Assembly (NCBI GenBank): GCA_003993805.1
Contig: RSEF01000001.1
Coordinates: forward strand, 189,950,493-190,014,492
DNA length: 64,000 nucleotides
Source of the DNA: Himantopus leucocephalus
Taxonomy: Eukaryota; Chordata; Aves; Charadriiformes; Recurvirostridae
Reading direction: 5' to 3'
The translations under genes and the position numbers were made by a program. This document shows, one piece after another, positions 23,501 to 31,661 of the stretch (positions are counted from its first letter, which is position 1; each line of letters opens with the position of its first letter). Under the pieces are notes generated by a model. It was not told where the DNA came from. It did no database searches and saw nothing but the letters and a program-made list of their open reading frames with translations.

Positions 23501-26500
23501 AACCTCTCCTCCCACTGGTTTTCTTAAGGCTGAACAAACACAGTTTTCTCAGCCTTTTCTCATACATCCATTGCTCCAGACCTTGACCGTCTTGGTGGTT
23601 CTCAGCTAGACTCACTCCAGTATTTCCATGTCCGTCTTGTACTGGGGCGCTCAAAACTGAGCACGGTACTCCAGATTGTGGTCTCACGTGCTGAAGAGAG
23701 AGGAAGGGAATCTCCTTAAGCAAAGCAGAGAGTCAAAGTGAGGTCTCCCACATCCTGATGACTTGCATCCGTAACTCCCACATCTCAGTGATCTCTTGAA
23801 TAGCAGGAGACAGAAGGTTAGAAACCTCATTATTATCATCATAGCATCATTTGTAGCGCTCACCTTAATGAGTTGCTTACAAATTGTGGAATATATGAGT
23901 GTTTCTGGGCAAGTCTAGAAACAAAAAATTTTGTTGCATGAAAAATTGTAATAAGGGAAACTGAGGCACTGCTTGTCTGCAGGCATGTTTTTGATATATT
24001 TTGTCAAATTCGTTTGTGGATTTATCCCTGGACTGTCAATTTGTGTGACGTAACCATCAGTTTAACTGAGAGTGAGTAAGTCTCAGGTGGGACTGGCGTC
24101 TATTTGATGCAGACTTTGAGCCATAAGGCAGAGATTGAGAGGTAAGATACCTGCTACTCCTTCCAACACACCTGAAAAATCTGATCATTTAGTTAGCAAT
24201 ATGCATCCTGGCTTGGGCTGCTCTTATTTGATATTTCACGCTGGCAAAATGCAACTGCAAGCTTTTATGTGCTGCAGTGCGTGTCTTTGGTCAGCTGTAT
24301 TACAGTTTGCTCTAAGCTAGGTGACATTGGCTAACATGTATTCCTGTTGTTGAGTTTAGAGCTAGACAGCAGAGATGAGAAACAACTTCTAGAGCTGGCC
24401 TTAGAAGAGAAGGAAACCCTGGATAAAAAAATCAACATGCGGTGCAGAAAGGTGAGCCTGAGGTAAAATTATATGGCTTTGTAAATAAAGTTGTCAGAAA
24501 AATGTTTCTTTGTGATCTTACCAATAGATTCTGACACTTGCATTTAATGAAACAGAAGTCCAGCTTCTCTATTGTCCCTGAGAAGAAGTGGCAACATTAA
24601 TTATTAGTAAGCTTCTTACTGACAATTGTGTCTTAGAAGCTTATTATTTTAGTCATTTTTGCTTGCTTGCTTGTCTGTCTGCAGATGCTGAAGGGGATTA
24701 AATAAATGGTGAGTCTGTGCTATTGAGACCTGACATGACATCCTAGTAACTGTTTGTGGCAGTGGAGCATGCATTCTTGAAAGATTTCTGATTGGAACTT
24801 GCAGTCTTTCATTTTCTCTTCAGCTGACAGCACCCCATGAGTGGAAAAATTAATTATAAGCAGAGAAGCTGAAATGATTCGGTGGAGAGCTCTATGATTG
24901 GGTTCATTTCTGTGTTCAGATTGAGATAATATGAAATGGGACTTTCTGAAAAATAAGATTAATGTAAAGATTGGCAGGGTTATAGTTAATAACTTTGTGT
25001 TCGTAGGTAGTTGGGGCTGGAGTGGGTGACCTGGCACCTGACTTTGTGGGATCAAATTTTCAGCTAGCTTTACTGTGGATGTACCAGTATATCCCGTTTC
25101 TACTCTGACTGCACTGAGTTGCAACAGCTATTGCAACTAGTTGCGACTAGTAGGACTAGTTTTTAGTCCTACTTACTGGTTTGCCAAAAGAAATCAGTGG
25201 TTGTGCGCGGTCAAGCTGTAGCAATTGTGAAGGCTGGCTGTAAATTTGATTAAGAGAAGATACAGAGTCATGAAGGAGATAATGACATTCTGTTGTTTTT
25301 GTTTTTTTTCCTTTTCAGCTCTTCCAGCTTCTAGTGCCAAAGGAAAAATATGATAGAAGTCATGTCATATTAGAAGTGACAGCTGGCAGAACAACTGGAG
25401 GTCAGCAAAGTTTCTGCAGTAAAAATTACTTTAAACCTTTTTCCAACTTTATTAAACCTCTTATGGGTTATTCTTATACTTTAATGGTATAAAGTAATAC
25501 TTTCTAAAGAAGAGTATCAATCTGTCTAATGATGGTGGTTAGAGTTGCAGCTAGATCTAAAAACTGGTGGCTGCCACTTTGTCAGCTGCTATTTATGTTG
25601 TAGTGCCTTTATATTTTTAGGAGACATCTGCCAACAGTTCACTAAAGAAATGTTTGAGATGTACCAGAACTATGCAGACTATAAGCGTTGGACCTTTGAC
25701 ATTGTGAACTATACACCGGCTGAGATAGGTACAGTAGTTCTTCAGACATTCCACCAAGACAATGAAATGAAAAGCTGTGTTTCTGTGCTATATTTGTCAC
25801 ACATTATTTGTCTCTCTAGGTGGGTTGCATCATGCTGCTGCTCATATTTCAGGAGATGATGTCTACAGGCACCTAAAATATGAAGGAGGGACTCATCGAG
25901 TCCAGCGAATCCCTGAGACGGGCCTATCGTCAAGAATGCAGCGTATTCACACTGGGACAATGTCAGTTATTGTCCTCCCTCAACCAGAGGAGGTAAATTA
26001 ACTGTTAATCAGGGCAGCAAGGTGGTGTATCCCTGCTCACCCATTTAGGCATTGGAGTAGCTGTTATTTAAACTGATGTCGCTGTTACTGTTTGGGGTTT
26101 TTATTGATACCCAAGTGCTTTGTGCAAGTCTCAGCAAGTGAACCACAAGTTCTCTGACTCCGGAAGGCAATACTCCTTGGCTCTGTACCTTACGTGTTTA
26201 AAGGGATCATCAGAAGCAACTTTGCAGAGATTTCCTATTGCCTGAAATGACATGTAAATCAATGATCATTTCAATGAGTATTCCAGACCCAACACTCACA
26301 AAGCTGACTGCTATGAGTAAGCCAATTTTAGATTACGTCATGTAATAAGATAGAGAATATATCCAAAAAAATATTCAGTGATGCATAGTGATGTGATTCT
26401 GCAGGTCCTTTTGATTTTTTTTTTGTTTCGTTTAAAATATTGGTGTCCTTCTCTGTTAAATCAAGGACGGTCTGCTTTGAATTTGAATGAGTGAGTGTGT

Positions 26501-29500
26501 TGGCTAGTCTTTCTGAGATCTCAGTGATACTGGCAGTTCTCACTTAAACCAGCGATTTACATACAAAATAAACAAAACCAGATCCTGTAGGCTTTCCCTG
26601 CGCGTTCTCCTGCTTCCTTGTAATGCTTTCCTTGCAACATTGATGAGATCTGAATGTTCCTTTCCCATGCACTGAGCTCAAACTATGGTCCAGGTCATCA
26701 CGGACTCGTATTTCCAATGCTGCAATCCTTACTTGGATCTGGATACACCCTGTTTTTCCTCAGTTAGATGTTTTTAAGCACTGAATCATTCCGGCTTGAA
26801 TCATGAACAAGATCCTTGCACTACTGTTTAGAAGTAGTTTTTGATTATTTGCTTATTTCTTAGTCTCCCTGCCAAAGCTAGTGGTTTTACAAAAAGTTGT
26901 TGATTTTGTTTCATTTCACACCCCCACCCCGTTTTGTGAGGGACCTGGAGTAAGAGTTTGAAAAAATAAGTGAAACATTTAAAGCATCACTTGCTTTGCA
27001 GAGATATTTGACATTGCATTTTTTTAAAGTATAATAATTATAGCTATTACTCAGGAACGGTTGTAAAAGAGAAATTTTTTGATAAGTGATTATTTTTTTG
27101 CACCAACTATAACAGAAAAGACATTCAAAAGATTTTTAGAATGAGCAGAAAGTAGTAATTTTCTTTGATTCTAGGTTGATGTTAAAGTGGATCCCAAAGA
27201 CTTGCGTATAGATACGTTCAGGGCCAAAGGAGCAGGAGGGCAACATGTTAACAAAACCGATAGCGCTGTGAGAATTGTACACCTTCCCACAGGTAAGTCT
27301 GGCTGTATTTCATAATTCTAATGACACTGAATTTGTATCCTGAAGAGAAAGCTTGTGATCCTGCAAGTTGTCTCTTAGAGGGAGTTTGCGGAGTTGGACC
27401 TTATACCAAAAAAAGGAAGTAACCCCTTCTTGTTCTGCCTCTTTTACAGCAAGGCAACGTGTGAGAAAAGGGATATGTCCCACTTGCACAATGGTCAGCA
27501 TGTTGCTATTATGCCAGTTTTGTCTTCAGAGGGGGTGTGTAATGAATAGACTTTCTTTGAAGGATGAAAGAACAAATGGAGGGTGACAGGGATGGGATGG
27601 AAGATGTAAATAATTCGTGCTGTGGGCTCTGTACCTTCAGGAGTAATGGCCATTGGCAACTGAGGCTGCACTTTGCCTAGCTGCAACCTGTGTAGTTACA
27701 AGACTGAGAAAAAAGGAGGCTTGAAGATTTTCACTCGGCACTAGATAATGCTATCATAGGTTGAATAGGAAGGAAAATGTATACTAATGGGAAGGTAGTG
27801 TATATGCTAGACCGTTCTGTCCTTGTCAGGATTTGTTTTTATTGAAATTCAGCAAGCTGCTATCTGTCCAAATGCAGAATCTCATCAGGCACAGGAAATT
27901 CCAGTAGTGACCTGCAGACAGCTGTTTCCTATATGCCTTTTTATTTCAGAAATCAAATGAGAAGTAAACATAAATACTAAATTTCTTTTAAAGACCTTTA
28001 TTTTACTTTATTTCATTACTCATAATTAAATTCAAGACTCTCCAGTGTTGTTTAGACACCCTGCTCTGCTGGAATATTGAATTTTCCAGTCTCCAAGGGC
28101 TTGTCTAGACTAAGACTTTAAAAACTTGTGTTACGCTGTTTCAAACATGCTTCTGTAGACCATGAAAATTACATTTTTTACGTATTATAGCTAATTGGAG
28201 TGAACCCGTTTTCTGGAGGCAATGTCAGAAACTTGTTTGCTTCATGAAATATTAAAATATCCCTGACTTCTCTGTAGCACTGAACAAAGCCCCTGGTGCG
28301 GCTGTGAAGAGTTTAAAAACACCCTAATGGTTCTGGCCAGTCTGTTAAAATGACTTTTTATCCTACAGCTGAAAGGCCCTGCAAACCAGCACTCTAGAAG
28401 GCTTCATTTGCCTAATGTGTTAGAATTAATTTAGCTTGTTTATTCTTTGTTATAACGGGCTTTTGATGTGAGCTCTCTTGAATCCCTGTGTAAAGGACTA
28501 GCAGTTGAGTGCCAGCAGGAGCGGTCACAGCTTTTGAACAAGGAAATAGCTCTGCGGACCCTGAGAGCTAAGCTGTACCAGCAGGTTATTGAAAAACAAC
28601 TAAGTCAAGAGCAGAGTGCCAGAAAACTGCAGGTGAGAACATGTGGTTGCTGAAGTTTGGAGAGGGTGCTATGTTGTAGATTTGTTTCTGCTCTTTTTGA
28701 GCGACAGTGACAGAGCAACTGAGCATGTGTGTCTAACCAGGTGTGCTTACAGAGGAGAATCTTTTATATTAAGATGGTAAGTCTGCTTTAAAATGGTAAG
28801 GCTGTTTTTTACTTATCCCAGTTCAACATTAGCGTGGACTTTTCAGGCAATGAAAAAGAAACATCAGCTGCAGCTGTAAAGAAAAGAGTCCAAAGAGTGT
28901 AGCTGGAATTATCCAAATGGCAACACTCAACATCATGTTTTGAATCCCCCTATTAAGACCAGAGTTACATAGTTAGAACAGCAGTAAAGAGTTACTCTCC
29001 ATGAAAACGGACGAAGGGTAATGGCTTCAAACTGGAAGAGCGTAGATTTAGAACAGATATTAAGAAGTTTTTCACTGTGAGGGTGGTGAGGCACTGGAAC
29101 AGGTTGCCCAGAGAAGCTGTGGATGCCCCATCGCTGGAAGTGTTCAAGGCCAGGCTGGATGGGGCTTTGAGCAACCTGGTCTAGTGGGAGGTGTCCCTGC
29201 CCATGGCAGGGGGGTTGGAACAAGATGATCTTTAAGGTCCCTTCCAACCTAAACCATTCTGTGAAAACTGGGATCAGAAGTTCTCAGAATTGTATCTTAA
29301 CCTGTTTCTAAAGCGAAGTATTTGATAAGATCATACAGAGGTTTTGAAAGAAATAAGTATATAAACAATCCTGCCAGTTTGCAGTTGGGTAAGTTTATTT
29401 GCTATGGTTTAGGTAACCTTTTATGGAAGAAGCAACTTCCATAAGTGAGATACCTCAAGTTATGCTGCAGTGTGCTTTTCTCTTGAAATGTGCTATCGCT

Positions 29501-30614
29501 CTTTTCCCATTCTTGGAGTATTTTCCTATTTGTGGTACAAACTTCAACAGTGATCAACAGGAATAAAGATACTTCAGAATTACAAAATTATTCGGTACTT
29601 GAGAGTTTCATTCTTAGCTGTTTAATCACTAATTTCAGATTGCATTTAAATTTATTGTTCCTGCAGATTATTGACTCGGTCATTGTAAGCAGCGAGCCAT
29701 TTATCTTTTATTATTAATTTTAGCCTGAGAGTCTTCAAAGCTGCATAAGGGACTTAGATGTACATTTATATCAATACTACAGAAAGTAAAATTAAGTAAA
29801 AGTAAATTACCTTTCTTGATGTTTCAGAATATATTCAATAAATTCCGTGTTTTGAAATATACATGTGGGTGCAAATGAAATTTTCAGAAAAGCCCATTGA
29901 AGCAGACACCCATTTCCCTAAGCAGTTTTTAGCATTTAATTCTCCATTTTAATAAAGCATTTAACCACACAACAGTGCTACATTTGGATTTCTGTTTTAA
30001 AACTTTTAGAATTACTTGCACTCTTGTGCTTTACCACTAGAGGACTACTCTTCGTAGTCTCAATCCTCTTTCAGTACTAATTTCTGACAGGCAAACATTA
30101 GTGGAACTGCTTTGCTGCCACACATTGACCATGCTTGGTTTTTTTGCTAATGGTGCCTACTCTCATAATCTTTTGTGGGAGCTACAACCCCCCCAAAAAA
30201 GAAAAACACACATTTTTGAACTGAGGACACCTATAGACATATCTTTTGCCTTACATGACTTTTGAGAGTTATGTAGTTCTTCCAGCTACAGAGCTGGAAC
30301 AGTAAGCGTACTGGAGGATGTAAAAACTTGGTCTGCAAAATCACAAATAATAAAGTTGAGTAATGCCACAATATAAAAAAAAGTGCTGTCAGTGACCACT
30401 AGGTTTGTAGGTGAAACAGGCTGATCCATTAAGGTTTATTCTGTTTTATAGTAGTAGTTGATTTTTTTTTTAAAACACAATATAGTAGAATTTGTTTTTT
30501 GCTGTTTCACTACAGTTGGGAACAAGAGCCCAGGCAGAGAGAATTCGTACTTATAACTTCACCCAGGACAGAGTCACTGACCACAGGATCTCGTACGATG
30601 CACGCAATATCAAG
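20078..30614 (+). CDS. MTRF1: MTRF1, mitochondrial peptide-chain release factor 1 (gene span, 3'-incomplete)
   Basis: Eight exons join in frame: 20078-20513, 24360-24451, 25319-25400, 25621-25728, 25820-25992, 27175-27292, 28496-28632, 30516-30614. They give 415 codons. The product is a class I release factor that hydrolyses peptidyl-tRNA on the mitochondrial ribosome. Visible parts are an Arg/Lys-containing N-terminus suited to mitochondrial import, an N-terminal helical domain (about residues 75-190), and a codon-recognition region with the MTRF1-type [17 protein letters not shown] loop (residues 269-285). Next come the catalytic GAGGQ (GGQ at 318-320) and a conserved basic helix and tail ([20 protein letters not shown]). 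The loop separates it from MTRF1L, which has the shorter canonical form. Human MTRF1 is 445 aa; the final roughly 37 residues after ..DARNIK are missing and should be in the 100-N gap. All visible introns are GT-AG. Confidence 0.95.
22110..22200 (+). mobile_element. Possible ancient MIR/CORE-SINE fragment
   Basis: The order CAGATTAAGTGA, AAAGGTCAAGTTTGCAGGGA, GGAATGGGACTCCAGTCCTC and TGAATCTCAAGC resembles the MIR core followed by the conserved 3' part (TTAAGTGACTTGCC, AAGGTCACAC, GGATTCGAACCCAGGTC, CTGACTCC). The divergence is high. A consensus alignment would be needed to tell MIR from related amniote SINEs. Confidence 0.4.
22557..22572. repeat. (GT)8 microsatellite
   Basis: Eight uninterrupted GT dinucleotides lie in an MTRF1 intron. 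The tract is short and likely polymorphic. Confidence 0.85.
23179..23722 (-). mobile_element. CR1 LINE fragment, about 540 bp
   Basis: The plus strand begins ATCACAGAATCATCAAATAA, then AGGTTGCCCAGGGCCTTGTC, GGTGAAAACAGTTTTCCAAA, CCTCTCCTCCCACTGGTTTT, CTCAGCCTTTTCTCATACAT and GAGCACGGTACTCCAGATTG. These are reverse-complement landmarks of the CR1 3' UTR and the end of ORF2. The 96-residue minus-strand ORF at 23433-23723 is a decayed CR1 ORF2 C-terminus. Many substitutions make this one of the older copies here. Confidence 0.9.
24360..24451 (+). CDS. MTRF1: MTRF1 coding exon 2
   Basis: The acceptor is GAGTTTAG and the donor AAAG|GTGAGC. It encodes [19 protein letters not shown] plus the KKINMRCRK segment, the helical linker before the codon-recognition domain. 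Human MTRF1 has DEKQLQELALEERQTIDQKI at this place. Phase 1 in, phase 0 out. Confidence 0.92.
25133..25173. repeat. Two adjacent short palindromes in MTRF1 intron 2
   Basis: GCAACTAGTTGC (25133-25144) is self-complementary. Just after it, AGTAGGACTA (25149-25158) and TAGTCCTACT (25164-25173) form a 10-bp stem with a 5-nt loop. No known element was recognised. Confidence 0.7.
25319..25400 (+). CDS. MTRF1: MTRF1 coding exon 3
   Basis: A strong polypyrimidine acceptor ends CCTTTTCAG and the donor is GGAG|GTCAGC. It encodes [20 protein letters not shown] and then TAGRTTG. The RTTGG junction with the next exon matches the MTRF1 form [16 protein letters not shown], in which RT is an insertion relative to bacterial RF1. 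Phase 0 in, phase 1 out. Confidence 0.93.
25621..25728 (+). CDS. MTRF1: MTRF1 coding exon 4
   Basis: The acceptor is ATATTTTTAG and the donor GATAG|GTACAG. It encodes [20 protein letters not shown] then [15 protein letters not shown], close to human QQFTREIFDMYQNYSCYKHW. Its short neighbouring introns are 220 and 91 bp. Phase 1 on both sides. Confidence 0.93.
25820..25992 (+). CDS. MTRF1: MTRF1 coding exon 5 (stop-codon recognition region)
   Basis: The acceptor is TGTCTCTCTAG and the donor GAGGAG|GTAAAT. It begins [20 protein letters not shown] and includes [20 protein letters not shown] then [17 protein letters not shown]. The GLSSRM loop replaces the short tripeptide-anticoticodon surroundings of canonical RF1 and is characteristic of vertebrate MTRF1. 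Phase 1 in, phase 0 out. Confidence 0.94.
27175..27292 (+). CDS. MTRF1: MTRF1 coding exon 6 (GGQ catalytic motif)
   Basis: The acceptor is TTTGATTCTAG and the donor CCCACAG|GTAAGT. It encodes [20 protein letters not shown] then [22 protein letters not shown] is encoded at 27235-27243; its glutamine is methylated in this family and promotes peptidyl-tRNA hydrolysis in the ribosomal peptidyl-transferase centre. This is the signature of a functional class I release factor. Phase 0 in, phase 1 out. Confidence 0.96.
28496..28632 (+). CDS. MTRF1: MTRF1 coding exon 7
   Basis: The acceptor TGTGTAAAG is a weak purine-containing acceptor compared with the others. The donor is CTGCAG|GTGAGA. It encodes [20 protein letters not shown], then [20 protein letters not shown] and SARKLQ, which aligns with human [20 protein letters not shown]. 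Phase 1 in, phase 0 out. Confidence 0.93.
28633..30515 (+). other. MTRF1: MTRF1 intron between coding exons 7 and 8
   Basis: GT-AG intron of 1.88 kb. Apart from the CR1 tail at 29003-29265 it is AT-rich and unremarkable. Confidence 0.85.
29003..29265 (+). mobile_element. CR1 LINE 3' fragment
   Basis: Sense CR1: AAACGGACGAAGGGTAATGG, CTTCAAACTGGAAGAGCGTA, TTTTTCACTGTGAGGGTGGT, ACTGGAACAGGTTGCCCAGA, then GGCCAGGCTGGATGGGGCTT, CCCTGCCCATGGCAGGGGGG, GATGATCTTTAAGGTCCCTT and CCATTCTGTGA. It is the best-preserved copy in the window. Confidence 0.94.
30516..30614 (+). CDS. MTRF1: MTRF1 coding exon 8 (last visible exon)
   Basis: The acceptor is TTTCACTACAG and the donor ATCAAG|GTAACG. It encodes [20 protein letters not shown] then [13 protein letters not shown], the conserved RF C-terminal segment. 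The GTAACG donor and the absence of a stop codon show that another exon must follow; family members continue with EFLCGGKGLD. I did not find that exon in 30615-30996. Phase 0 on both sides. Confidence 0.93.
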
Positions 30615-30996
30615 GTAACGGTTTCTTAGGAGAGTTTTAAAACTTAGATGCTTATGTGTACCATATGAAGAAAAGTTAAACCTTGTGAAAACAATTTAAT
30701 ATGTGTGAGGAAATCAGCTAGTCAGTTGTGCTCTGACAGAACACTGTAGATTTAGAAAGCTTAAACTTTCTTTCCTGCCTTGTCATAGGGTAGTGTTAAA
30801 GATGACTGGCACAGGTTATAAGTTGCTGGCCTACTTCTCTGTTGATTTTTCTCCTACTATATAAGTGAAAAATGATGTAGCGTGTGGTCCTCGGTGAACT
30901 CCCTGAGTCCCTCAGCCAAACCAGGCAAGTGACATTTGAGGTTCTTGAAGCTTAGTACATCCAAAAGAAAAACCTGACACGAAGGACTTTTTTTTT

Positions 30997-31096
30997 NNNN
31001 NNNNNNNNNNNNNNNNNNNNNNNNNNNNNNNNNNNNNNNNNNNNNNNNNNNNNNNNNNNNNNNNNNNNNNNNNNNNNNNNNNNNNNNNNNNNNNNN
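30997..31096. other. 100-N assembly gap
   Basis: There are exactly 100 N, the usual placeholder for a gap of unknown size. The left edge is a poly-T run (from 30988) and the right edge a poly-A rich run (31097-31133). The missing final exon of MTRF1 should lie here, and by mammalian gene order other genes (KBTBD7/6 and most of WBP4) may be hidden too, unless the two flanks were joined wrongly. Confidence 0.97.
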
Positions 31097-31433
31097 AAAA
31101 AAAAAAAAAAACAAACAACAAAAAAAAACCCCAACAAACCAAACAACCGTGAGGGGGGTGGGCAGGACCGGGAGCAGAGGAACCGGAGCGAGGGGGAAAT
31201 AACTCGGTCAGCGAAGCTGGGGTCGCCGGCCCCAGCCAGGGCACAGCCACAGCCCGGCTGCCCAAGGCCTCCCCACAGCCTGCGGGCACCGGGGCCCGGC
31301 CCGGCCGCCCCCACACCGCGTTATCGGCCCTGCCCGGCCCCGGCCCCGGCCCGCAGGGCTAAGGGGGTCGGGGGGAACTACGCGCTGAGCGCGGTCGGCG
31401 CTGCCCGCTCCCTCCCGGCCCCCGGACACTCAC

Positions 31434-31545
31434 ATCGCCGCTTCCCCGGCACCACCACCGCCGCACCGCGCCGGTCCCCTCCGCTCGCCGCGCCGCTGGG
31501 GCGGGCCGGGGCGGGGGCAAAGGAGCGCGGCGACGGGAGCCGGGA
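31434..31545 (-). other. Candidate noncoding first exon, minus strand
   Basis: On the minus strand the sequence ends GGCGAT|GTGAGTGTCC, a consensus donor at 31433-31432. An ATG straddles the exon boundary (AT|G), so a start codon split by the intron is possible but unproven. The left limit is set by the donor; the 5' end is a guess. The downstream part of the gene would have to lie in the gap. Confidence 0.4.
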
Positions 31546-31559
31546 GGGCTCAATCCGCG

Positions 31560-31661
31560 CTCTCCTCCCCCCTCCCTTCGCCCGCTCCTCCTCCCCCGCC
31601 CCCGGGAGAGGCGAGCGCTCTGCGGGGAGCCGCTCGGCGAGGGAGCCGCCGCCGCCGCTCG
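31560..31661 (+). other. Candidate noncoding first exon, plus strand
   Basis: The plus strand ends with (GCC)n GCTCG|GTGAGTGCCG, a consensus donor at 31662. There is no ATG in the preceding 100 bp, so the exon would be 5' UTR only. This is typical of ETS-family genes such as ELF1, which have distant first coding exons. The start coordinate is approximate. Confidence 0.4.

Larger units (their letters stand above)
20514..24359 (+). other. MTRF1: MTRF1 intron after coding exon 1
   Basis: GT-AG intron of 3.85 kb. It holds a GT microsatellite (22557-22572), an old SINE-like segment (22110-22200) and a minus-strand CR1 (23179-23722). I see no coding exon in it. Confidence 0.85.

Noticed and set aside
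23433..23723. 96-residue minus-strand ORF
   Set aside because: It lies wholly inside a CR1 fragment and reads the degenerate end of the element.
30456..31316. Minus-strand ORFs spanning the N gap
   Set aside because: They read through undefined bases and homopolymer edges and have no meaning as proteins.
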